Positions 25,859-33,052 of a DNA stretch of 33,052 nt are shown piece after piece. The notes under the pieces are model-generated. The model was not told where the DNA came from and ran no database searches. It saw only the letters and a program-made list of their open reading frames with translations. Positions within the stretch are counted from its first letter, which is position 1. Every line of letters begins with the position of its first letter. Made by a program: the position numbers and the translations under genes. Source of the DNA: an uncultured Clostridia bacterium (GTDB lineage Bacteria > Bacillota_A > Clostridia > TANB77 > CAG-508); assembly GCA_947629855.1 (NCBI GenBank), contig CANRFI010000008.1:1-33052 (forward strand). Direction: 5' to 3'.

Positions 25859-25912
25859 TTTGACCTCACGTTTTATTAAATACGGGCTGAAATTTTATTC
25901 TTTCATATTGTG

Positions 25913-27728
25913 TTATTTACTACGGTTTGCTCTTTCTCTTTCTTTTGTATTTAATATTTTCTTTCTTAAACGAATAGATTTAGGTGTTACTTCTACTAAT
26001 TCATCATCTTGTATAAATTCTATTGCCTTTTCCAATGACATTTGAATTGGTGGTACTAAACGAAGTGCATCATCTGAACCAGAAGCTCTTGTATTTGTTA
26101 AATGTTTTTCTTTGCATACATTTATTGCTAAATCTTCTCCTCTAGAGTTTAATCCAACAATCATTCCTTCATATACTTCTACACCTGGTCCAATAAATAA
26201 ATCTCCTTTATCTTGTGCATTGTATAATCCGTAAGTTATTGATTTTCCTGCTTCAAATGCTACTATTGTTCCTCTTACTCTTGCTTGAATTTCACCTTTA
26301 AATGGTTCATAACAATCAAAGATATGATTCATTATACCTTCACCTTTAGTATCTGTTAAAAATTCAGTTCTATATCCAATTAGTCCTCTTGCAGGTATCT
26401 TGAATTCAATTTTAGTATGTCCTTCTTCAGCAGGTTCCATATTTATCATTTCTGCTTTTCTTCTTCCTAGTTTTTCTATTACAGTTCCTACACTATCGTC
26501 AGGAACATTTACTACTAGGCGCTCTATTGGTTCACATTTTTGTCCGTTAATCTCTTTTATAATAACTTTTGGTCTAGATACTAATAATTCAAATCCTTCT
26601 CTTCTCATTGTCTCTATTAAAATAGATAAATGTAATTCTCCTCTACCTGAAACCTCAAAAGAATCTGGTGATTCTGTTTCTTTTACTCTTAATGATACAT
26701 TTCTTTCTAATTCTTTAAATAATCTATCTCTAATGTGTCTAGATGTAATAAATTGTCCTTCTTTTCCAGCTAAAGGTCCATTATTTACACTAAAAGTCAT
26801 TGAAACTGTTGGCTCATCAATATCTACAAATGGTATTTTTTCAGGATGATTAAAATCACAGATTGTATCTCCAATATTGATGTCTGGAAGTCCTGCGATT
26901 TCAATAATGTCTCCTGCTTTTCCTTCTTCTACTTCTACCTTGTCTAGTCCTATATGAGTATATACTTTAGCAATTCTTCCTTGAGTAATTTTATCTTCTT
27001 TTCCACAAATTGAAACTGGCATACCATTTTTAATAGTTCCTCTTTCTACTCTTCCGTACAGCAATTCTTCCAACATAATCATCATAGTCAATGTTGGATA
27101 CTAACATTTGAGCAGGTCCTTCTTCATCACAGTTTGGCGCTTGAATAGTATTTACAATTGTTTCAAATAAGCAGTTTAAATCTTGTGATTCAGCATTTAA
27201 TTCTTTTTTTGCAATTCCACTTTTTGCAGATGCATATATTACTGGAAAGTCTAATTGTTCATCAGTTGCATCTAATTCAATAAATAATTCTATTACTTGA
27301 TCTACTACTTTTTCTGGAGTTGCCCCTGGTCTATCGATTTTATTTATTACTACAATTGGTTTTAGTCCCAATGCTAAAGATTTTTTTAGAACTTCTCTTG
27401 TTTGTGGCATTGCTCCTTCAAAGGCATCTACTAATAATAAAACTCCATCAACTGTTTTTAGAACTCTTTCTACTTCTCCTCCAAAATCTGCATGACCTGG
27501 CGTATCTACAATATTTATTTTTATATCATTATACATTACTGATGTATTTTTAGATAAAATAGTAATTCCTCTTTCTTGCTCTAGTTCATTTGAGTCCATT
27601 ACTCTTTCTCTTACTTGTTCATTATCTCTAAATACATGGCTTTGCTTTAACATAGCATCCACTAATGTTGTTTTTCCGTGGTCTACGTGTGCAATTATTG
27701 CAATATTTCTTATTTTTTGGTTGTTCAT
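25913..27728 (-). CDS. typA: Translational GTPase TypA/BipA (read through one CGG +1 site)
   Basis: 604 residues after rejoining (about 607-614 in relatives). Ribosome-associated GTPase involved in stress adaptation and ribosome assembly. GTPase motifs: [40 protein letters not shown]; then EF-G-like domains and the BipA C-terminal domain with [13 protein letters not shown]. At CGG (27054-27056) DYVGRIAV is followed by Gly225[10 protein letters not shown], exactly the GRIAIGRVxRG of domain II. Zero frame runs only six more codons past CGG (RKSRKRNY). Start: ATG at 27728 with AAGGAAG. A 12-bp imperfect inverted repeat (27770-27802) lies in its leader. Confidence 0.96.
27054..27056 (-). other. 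CGG +1 recoding site in typA (Gly225)
   Basis: Context GTA CGG A. Skipping C gives [14 protein letters not shown], a near-invariant TypA sequence. Confidence 0.92.
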
Positions 27729-27861
27729 TTTTTACTACTTCCTTTTCTTTTTGTTTTCATAAGTTAAGACGCTTTTCAATTTTTATTTTGAAAAACGCCT
27801 ATATATTTTAAACTAACTATTAAATTATACTACTATTTTGTTCTTTTGTCAAACAAATATC

Positions 27862-28468
27862 TTACTTTGCTAATTCCATAATATTATTCATAACTTCTCC
27901 GTGTTATTTTTTCTAAAACTTCTTTATCTTTACTTCCTTTATATTGGCTATAATCTAATGGCTTTCCATATTTTATTGTAACTTTTCTATTTTCTTTTGT
28001 TCCACCTTTTATTCCACAAGGTAATATCTTGGCACCGCTTCTTACTGCAAAGAATGCTACTCCATCTTTTAATTTTTCCCCTTTTTCTATTCCATTCCTA
28101 GTTCCTTCTGGGAATAAAGCTATACATTCTCCATCTTTTAGAGCTTTTAGAGATTCTTTGATTGCTGTAATATCTTTTTCATCTCTTTTTACGTGAATTG
28201 CTTCAAAAGCCCAACCTAAAAAATTAAAAAATGGATTTTGAGCTAGTTCATCTTTTGCTAGAAATCTCATATTTCTTTTGGCAGTAGACACCATCAAAGG
28301 TGGATCTAAATATGTTCTATGATTTCCACAAAAAATAAGTGGTTCGTCCTTTGGTATGTTTTCTAATCCTATGATTTCTGCTTTATAATAAATTTTACAC
28401 CATAAATACATAGCACCTCTGACTATCCATTTGACAATACCCTTAAACCTTTTTTTTATTGTTTCCAA
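27862..28468 (-). CDS. plsC: 1-acyl-sn-glycerol-3-phosphate acyltransferase PlsC (read through one CGG +1 site)
   Basis: 201 residues after rejoining. Acylates lysophosphatidic acid to phosphatidic acid at the membrane. N-terminal amphipathic/hydrophobic segment (about 10-30), HX4D motif NHRTYLD (His50, Asp55), and FPEGTR (119-124). The recoding site is 12 codons from the end: KITR in zero frame ends at RSYE, while skipping C of CGG (27899-27901) gives EKITGEVMNNIMELAK and a TAA at 27862. The latter amphipathic ending resembles the family. Start: ATG at 28468. Downstream of cmk, a common Firmicutes pair. Confidence 0.92.
27899..27901 (-). other. CGG +1 recoding site in plsC (Gly190)
   Basis: Context ACA CGG A. 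Skipping C extends the protein to TGEVMNNIMELAK. Homology support is moderate because the tail is short and zero frame also ends soon. Confidence 0.75.
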
Positions 28469-28493
28469 TTTTTTTACCTTCTTTTACCAAAAT

Positions 28494-29156
28494 CTAATTA
28501 TTATAACTTTTCTTTATAATTTCAGTTATTTTTTCCACAACTTCTTCAATTGTAAGATTCGTTGTATCTACATATATAGCATCTTCTGCTTGTTTTAATG
28601 GAGCAATTTCTCTGCTTGAGTCCCTTTTATCTCTATCAATAATATTTTGTAAAACTTCTTCATAAGAAGTTTTAATTCCTTTTTCTTCATTTTGTTTTAC
28701 TCTTCGTTTTGCTCTTTCTTCTGCAGAAGCATCTAAATAAATTTTTACATTGGCATTTGGAAATACAACTGTTCCAATATCTCTGCCTTCCATAATAACA
28801 TCTTTTCCTTCTGCTATTTTTCTTTGTATTTCTAGCAATTTTGTACGAACAACTTTAATAGTGGATACAGGAGAAACAAAGTTGTTTACTTTGTTTTCTC
28901 TTATTTTTTTTGTTACTTCTTCTCCATTTAAGAAAACATTACCGTTTTTTGTTATTTCAATTTTAATATTATTTAACATATTTTCTATTTTGTCCTCATC
29001 TTCTAGTGTTATGTTTTCTTGTAACATATTTAATGCAACACAACGAAATGTTGCACCTGTATCTATATTTACTAGACCTAGTTTTTCGCCTACTAGCTTT
29101 GTTATAGTTCCTTTTCCTGAACCTGCAGGTCCATCAATCGCAACAATAAATGACAT
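28494..29156 (-). CDS. cmk: Cytidylate kinase
   Basis: 220 residues. Phosphorylates CMP/dCMP with ATP. P-loop DGPAGSGKGTI (7-17), the NMP-binding IDTGATFR, the EGRDIGTVVFPNA lid-proximal motif, and DASAEERAKRR with DKRDSSREIAPL. Length and order are standard. Start: ATG at 29156 with GGAGAT. Followed by plsC after 25 bases. The single CGG trinucleotide is out of frame (AAC GGT). Confidence 0.96.
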   Translation of the reverse strand: MSFIVAIDGPAGSGKGTITKLVGEKLGLVNIDTGATFRCVALNMLQENITLEDEDKIENMLNNIKIEITKNGNVFLNGEEVTKKIRENKVNNFVSPVSTIKVVRTKLLEIQRKIAEGKDVIMEGRDIGTVVFPNANVKIYLDASAEERAKRRVKQNEEKGIKTSYEEVLQNIIDRDKRDSSREIAPLKQAEDAIYVDTTNLTIEEVVEKITEIIKKSYNN

Positions 29157-29174
29157 TCTTATTTATCTCCTTTT

Positions 29175-30779
29175 TTATCTTTCTGGGAAAAATTCTTCAA
29201 TTTTTTCTTCATAATCTATTTCTTCTGTTTGAGTTTGAAACATATTCATTCTATTACTTTCTTTTTTTCCTATTTTTATTTCTTCTTCCTGTTTTTGATA
29301 TAGTATAATTATTTGTTTAATTTGCTCTATTTTTTCTGTAGGAACTCCTTGTTTTTTTAATTGATGTAAAATAACTTCACATCCATATCCATATTCATCT
29401 GATAAATCTAATTTTAACATTGGATATTCATCTAATTTATATATTTTTCCATCTTTATCTTTTATGTATATTGGCTGATTTTTATTATATTTTTTATATG
29501 TTTTTTTATAGTAGTGAATTCCATCAACATTTTGTCCTTCTAATATTGCATCAATTTTTTCTTTTATTTCTTTTCTTTTATCTTCTTTTAATTCAGCATT
29601 TATTATTATATCTTCTATGTTTTGTTTTGTATTACTTTTTTGATTTTTGATTAAATTTTTTAAGTTTTTTAAAAATTCTTGCTCTTCTTTACTATATTCA
29701 CTATATGAAGTATTTTGAGGATTTAACAAGCTAATTGCAATTTGTAACAATGTTTGTTTATTATGAGCAATATATCGCAATAATTCATTTTGTTCTACCT
29801 CTTCTAAATCACTTATTAATTCATTTAAAAATATTATATCATTTGTTTTTAAAAATAATTCTACATCTATTTGTTCTAGTGATTTTCTCATAATATTTTC
29901 TAGGAATTTTTGAATATTTGATGTTGATTTTATATCTCCATTTTTAACTTCTTGAACTAAATAAGACATAAATGTATCTGTTGCTTTTCTTTTTCTTGAC
30001 ATATATTCACTTTTATACATATCTATTCTAGATTGTAAAAAATCTTCTATGTATTCTAATGCTTCTGGTCTATATACGTATTCATATGATTTTTTTTGTG
30101 GTATATATTCGATATCACACATCATATTTAATTTTAATATTAAATCATCTTTATATTCTCTGCCAGCATAAATTCTATCTCTCATTAAGAAGTCCATTCT
30201 GTCAAAATCAATATTACCTTCGCATAAATATGTTAGAGAACCATCACCTTCTATATTGCTATCTTGTTCATTTGCTTGTATTTTATTTAATGCTTCCATT
30301 ACTTCTTCGTTACATTGCACAATTTTTCTACCAATATCCTCGTGTGTACAATTTGTATCTCCTACTAATTTTTCTATTGAATGAGAAAACATTGAATGTC
30401 CAATATCGTGTATGCACATAAACTTTATTTTTTCTACTAAGTATCCTTTTAGTTTGTTTTTTTCAATATATTCTCTCCATTCTGGTTTTCTATATTGTAT
30501 ACTTAAAAATTGTATGATATTTCTATAACTACCTTTAGAATGTTCTAGTCTAGTATGATAAGCATTTGCGGACTGTAAAAATTCTGAACCCAGTTGCATA
30601 ATTTTTCCTTCTCTTAATAGAGCCTCTGTTTTAAATAAATTATATATTTCGTCTGTATAATAAATATTAATATCTTCATAATATGGTGCTAAAGTTATAT
30701 CTTCTTCTTGCTTTATATTAATATCATTTCCAAATAACCATTTTAATAATTCTTCTTGTTCTTGTTTTGTTGTTTCCAT
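29175..30779 (-). CDS. HD superfamily phosphohydrolase (dGTPase/SAMHD1-like)
   Basis: 534 residues. HD-domain metal ligands His80 (YHTRLEHSKGSY), His124-Asp125 (MCIHDIGHSMFSHSIE) and the later Asp in GNIDFDRMDFLMRDRIYAG are the pattern of dNTP triphosphohydrolase-like HD proteins, so it may hydrolyse nucleotides. The C-terminal half (about 330-534) is highly charged and helical, with long lysine/glutamate runs. Start: ATG at 30779, directly adjoining the stop codon of the P-loop/Asp23 gene (TAA ATG), with AAAAGGA; the two are very likely translated as a pair. No CGG. Confidence 0.82.
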   Translation of the reverse strand: METTKQEQEELLKWLFGNDINIKQEEDITLAPYYEDINIYYTDEIYNLFKTEALLREGKIMQLGSEFLQSANAYHTRLEHSKGSYRNIIQFLSIQYRKPEWREYIEKNKLKGYLVEKIKFMCIHDIGHSMFSHSIEKLVGDTNCTHEDIGRKIVQCNEEVMEALNKIQANEQDSNIEGDGSLTYLCEGNIDFDRMDFLMRDRIYAGREYKDDLILKLNMMCDIEYIPQKKSYEYVYRPEALEYIEDFLQSRIDMYKSEYMSRKRKATDTFMSYLVQEVKNGDIKSTSNIQKFLENIMRKSLEQIDVELFLKTNDIIFLNELISDLEEVEQNELLRYIAHNKQTLLQIAISLLNPQNTSYSEYSKEEQEFLKNLKNLIKNQKSNTKQNIEDIIINAELKEDKRKEIKEKIDAILEGQNVDGIHYYKKTYKKYNKNQPIYIKDKDGKIYKLDEYPMLKLDLSDEYGYGCEVILHQLKKQGVPTEKIEQIKQIIILYQKQEEEIKIGKKESNRMNMFQTQTEEIDYEEKIEEFFPER

Positions 30780-31652
30780 TTATTCATCCTTTTCTGGTAC
30801 ATATATATTTTTTGCAACTACATCTAATTCTACTACATTCATAGCTGTTAATTTTTCAATTTCTTTTTTAGCTTTTTCTTTGAATTCTTTTAATCCATCT
30901 ACTACATTATATCCATAGACAATAGTTACTTCCATATATATTTTAGCACCTTCTCCATAATTTTCTACTCTAGTTTTTAATATTTTATAAATTTCCGGAG
31001 TTTGAGAAGCTAAATACTCCACAATTTGTCTAAATACTAAATCAGATATTGTAAATCTTCCCATATAACTAAAAGTTGGCCTTATAATTGACTTTTCTGA
31101 TATATATGGTTTTTGCCCTTTTCCTTTTGATTTAAATATTTGGAGTGGGTCTAATAAATATCCTGAAAAGTCTTTTTTTATTTCAAAAGTTGGAACAGGT
31201 ATAACGTGTTTTCCCTCTGTTACTCTTATTTTTCTTGCTGTTTCCATTTCTTGCTCTGTTGCTACATCTGTAATATAAATTGTTTCTTCTATTTGTGGTA
31301 ATCCTAAGTTTTCTGCAATTTTTTCTACCATACCATCAGAAGTACCTAATATTAATATGCTTTGTGGTCTATACTTTTTTAATGCTTTAATAATTTCTTC
31401 TTTTTCTTTTTCTTCATAGAAAAGTGCATGTTTAACAGTAGCAACTTTCGTTGACGCTTTTTTAGCTGATTCACCTGCTATTACTTCATTATCTTTTATT
31501 AATAATCCATCATCTATAATAAAATGTGTGTCTTTTTCTCCTGCTACCATTTGTGCTCTATAACTTTTTCCAGTACCAGATGGTCCAACAAAAGCATATA
31601 CTTTCATTTTATTAGAAAATGGAAATACTTCTTTTATGTCTTTTAATAACAT
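30780..31652 (-). CDS. P-loop NTPase fused to an Asp23/Gls24-like domain
   Basis: 290 residues. N-terminal Walker A GPSGTGKS (23-30) with a plausible Walker B LILGTSD (100-106) and IIDDG (45-49). The C-terminal part (about 198-286), from GRFTISDLVFRQIVEYLA through KIYMEVTIVYGYNVVDGLKEF to VVELDVVAKNIYVP, looks like the Asp23 (alkaline-shock protein) fold found in membrane-associated envelope-stress proteins. The combination is unusual in my knowledge and its role unknown. Start: ATG at 31652 with AAGGAGT. It follows rlmN by ~65 bases and is coupled to the HD gene. Confidence 0.7.
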   Translation of the reverse strand: MLLKDIKEVFPFSNKMKVYAFVGPSGTGKSYRAQMVAGEKDTHFIIDDGLLIKDNEVIAGESAKKASTKVATVKHALFYEEKEKEEIIKALKKYRPQSILILGTSDGMVEKIAENLGLPQIEETIYITDVATEQEMETARKIRVTEGKHVIPVPTFEIKKDFSGYLLDPLQIFKSKGKGQKPYISEKSIIRPTFSYMGRFTISDLVFRQIVEYLASQTPEIYKILKTRVENYGEGAKIYMEVTIVYGYNVVDGLKEFKEKAKKEIEKLTAMNVVELDVVAKNIYVPEKDE

Positions 31653-31717
31653 CTTACTACTCCTTATACCTTATCTATTTTACTACATTTGCTTTTAAAT
31701 GTCCAGATTTTGTTTTT

Positions 31718-32738
31718 TTATAAATTTTTTCTTCTTAGCTGTCCGGCAAGCAGCATCAATATCTGAACCTAATTCTCTACGAATAGTTGCTACTATTCCA
31801 TTATCATTTAGATAGTCTCGAAATTTCATTATATTTTCATTTGAACTTTTACTATATTGTCCATTTTCTATTTTGTTAATTGGAATTAAATTAACATGAC
31901 AAAGCATCCCACTCAATAGCTTTACAAGTTCTTTTGCATCTTCTATGTTATCATTATTATCTTTTGCTAAAGCATATTCAAAAGAAATTCTTCTATTTGT
32001 CTTTGCAATGTAATATTTACACGCTTTTAATAATTCTTCTATTGGATAGGTATTGTTTACAGGCATCATACTACTTCTTTTTTTATTATTTGTAGCATGT
32101 AGGGAAATTGATAAAGTACATTGTATGTTTTCTTCTGCTAATTGATAAATTTTAGGAACTAAACCACTTGTTGAAACACTAATATGACGTGCTCCAATGT
32201 TTAGCCCTTTAGGATGATTTATTATTCGAATTGCTTTAATTACTTGTTCATAGTTATCTAATGGTTCTCCTATTCCCATAAATACAACATTTGAAATTTT
32301 CTCACCTGTATCTTGCTCTACTTTAATAATTTGCTCTATTATTTCTCCAGAACTTAAGTTTCTAATAAAATTTATTCCAGTTGATGCACAAAACTTACAT
32401 CCCATTTTACAACCAATTTGAGATGATACACATATACTATTTCCATAATGGTATCTCATAAGAACTGTTTCGATTGCGTTTTTATCTAATACATCAAATA
32501 AATATTTTATTGTCCCATCTTTTGATTCCTGTTTTTTTAAAATATTAAAATTACATATTGTGTAATTTTGTTTTAACTTTTCTCTTAAATCTAAAGAAAG
32601 ATTTGTCATTTCATCAAAATTTTCTACTTTTTCAATATATAACCATTGAAAAATTTGCTCTGCGCGAAATGTCTTTTCACCTAGATTTTTTAATTCTATT
32701 TTTAGTTCTTCCAAATTATAATCTTTTATGTTTTTCAT
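31718..32738 (-). CDS. rlmN: 23S rRNA A2503 / tRNA A37 methyltransferase RlmN (read through one CGG +1 site)
   Basis: 339 residues after rejoining. Radical SAM enzyme making 2-methyladenosine in 23S rRNA and some tRNAs. [4Fe-4S] motif CKMGCKFC (Cys110, Cys114, Cys117), GEPLDNYEQV, HISVSTSGLVPKI, and the methyl-carrying Cys331 in SDIDAAC. The next codon is CGG (31743-31745). Skipping C gives Gly332-QLRRKNL and TAA at 31718, reproducing the family AACGQLR ending. Zero frame instead gives CRTAKKKKF and ends at 31695, a lysine-rich tail unlike relatives. Start: ATG at 32738 with GGGGA upstream. Confidence 0.95.
31743..31745 (-). other. CGG +1 recoding site in rlmN (Gly332)
   Basis: Context TGC CGG A, directly after the catalytic Cys331. 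Skipping C gives AACGQL, invariant in RlmN. Confidence 0.9.
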
Positions 32739-32754
32739 TTATTTTCCCCACATT

Positions 32755-32952
32755 TTAATATTTTTGAATTTTTTTTCCCATTTCTTCAGGAATAATAATT
32801 CTTTTGTTTGGTCTTTTAGGAATAATAAGCTTATCTAATCTTTCCATCATTTTATAGTCTTTTGCATAAAAAAAGGCTAAAAGACTTTTTCTTATTTTAT
32901 CATACAAATTTTCTTTTCTTACTACTAAACTTTTTTCAATTAGATTAGACAT
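32755..32952 (-). CDS. Small basic protein of unknown function
   Basis: 65 residues, predominantly charged and helical (DKIRKSLLAFFYAKDYKMMER then PKRPNKRIIIPEE). No family recognised. Start: ATG at 32952 with AAGGAGA at 8 bases, a strong site that supports translation. It lies 16 bases upstream of rlmN, so it probably leads this operon. About 100 bases upstream remain in the window; no convincing promoter is seen there. Confidence 0.6.
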   Translation of the reverse strand: MSNLIEKSLVVRKENLYDKIRKSLLAFFYAKDYKMMERLDKLIIPKRPNKRIIIPEEMGKKIQKY

Positions 32953-33052
32953 TATTTTTCTCCTTGTATAATATCTTTAGTCATTTGCAAAACTCTAAAA
33001 ATCTTGCAAATACTTAACTTTTTTTGTTATATATATGTTATTTTTCTCCACT

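Noticed and set aside
27770..27802. Terminator between plsC and typA
   Set aside because: The GCGTTTTTCAA/TTGAAAAGCGT hairpin is imperfect and no T run follows it on the minus strand. It may be a leader structure of typA.
7073..31745. Assembly or base-calling artefact that inserts C before GG
   Set aside because: It cannot be fully excluded without reads. But an artefact would not respect codon phase; all 18 are in glycine phase on either strand, and no inserted C is seen at Trp or other GG contexts.
7073..31745. P-site slippage of the prfB or Ty type
   Set aside because: The preceding codons differ and most cannot re-pair after a one-base move. There is no internal stop or upstream Shine-Dalgarno pattern common to the sites.
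32953..33052. Promoter for the rlmN operon at the window edge
   Set aside because: Two TTTGCAA repeats and a TATTAT are present but the spacings do not fit, and the region is cut off by the end of the window.
1..33052. CRISPR arrays, insertion sequences, prophage genes, tRNA or rRNA genes
   Set aside because: None seen: no repeated spacer pattern, transposase or integrase ORF, or cloverleaf. In particular the tRNA that would decode CGGN is not in this window.

Overview
The window is AT-rich, mostly minus-strand DNA from a spore-forming, low-GC Firmicute, probably an uncultured-type Clostridia. The evidence is a sigma-K gene, a clostridial-style fatty-acid cluster, TspO, TrmR/TrhP tRNA-modification genes, a candidate Firmicutes 6S RNA and strong Shine-Dalgarno sites. 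I count 32 protein genes. Most are housekeeping; the species cannot be named from sequence alone.

The main observation is a recoding signal. Thirteen of the 32 genes (hlyIII, sigK, accA, accC, fabF, fabD, birA, an AMP-forming acyl-CoA ligase, a DUF368/PopT gene, a GLUG surface protein, typA, plsC, rlmN) are not open in one frame. They are broken at 18 places in total. At every break the upstream frame runs into an in-frame CGG codon. Skipping only the C and reading the next three bases as GGN (glycine) restores the expected family protein to its expected length. I found no in-frame CGG read as arginine, while about 29 CGG trinucleotides occur harmlessly out of frame in coding strands. The codons before the sites share nothing. 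The best reading is that CGG is not an arginine codon here and that CGGN is translated with a +1 shift as glycine. A bacterial genome doing this routinely would be new to me. The closest precedent I know is cox1 of Perkinsus mitochondria, which shifts at every AGG and CCC codon. The CDS coordinates given here span the rejoined genes.

Layout. 1-3.1 kb: two membrane glycosyltransferases. 3.3-6.5 kb: asd, an HD hydrolase, a small membrane protein, a cation-diffusion-facilitator transporter and a likely 6S RNA. 6.7-8.8 kb: hemolysin-III family gene, tspO and sigK. 8.9-18.9 kb: a fatty-acid synthesis operon on the minus strand in transcription order ligase-birA-fabD-fabG-fabF-accB-fabZ-accC-accD-accA-fabI, which carries 10 of the 18 CGG sites; no fabH or acpP is in it. 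19-22 kb: PopT-like transporter, a compact small-RNA candidate with a consensus promoter, and a pilin-leader GLUG-repeat surface protein. 22-25.9 kb: trhP-like U32 gene and trmR flanking a divergent RelA/SpoT-like protein. 25.9-33 kb: typA, then plsC, cmk, an HD phosphohydrolase, a P-loop/Asp23 fusion, rlmN and a 65-residue protein, all on the minus strand.

The FAS genes together would make malonyl-CoA (AccABCD with BirA biotinylating AccB), load it (FabD) and elongate it (FabF/G/Z/I). PlsC uses the acyl product for membrane lipid. RlmN, TrmR, TrhP and TypA all act on tRNA or the ribosome.
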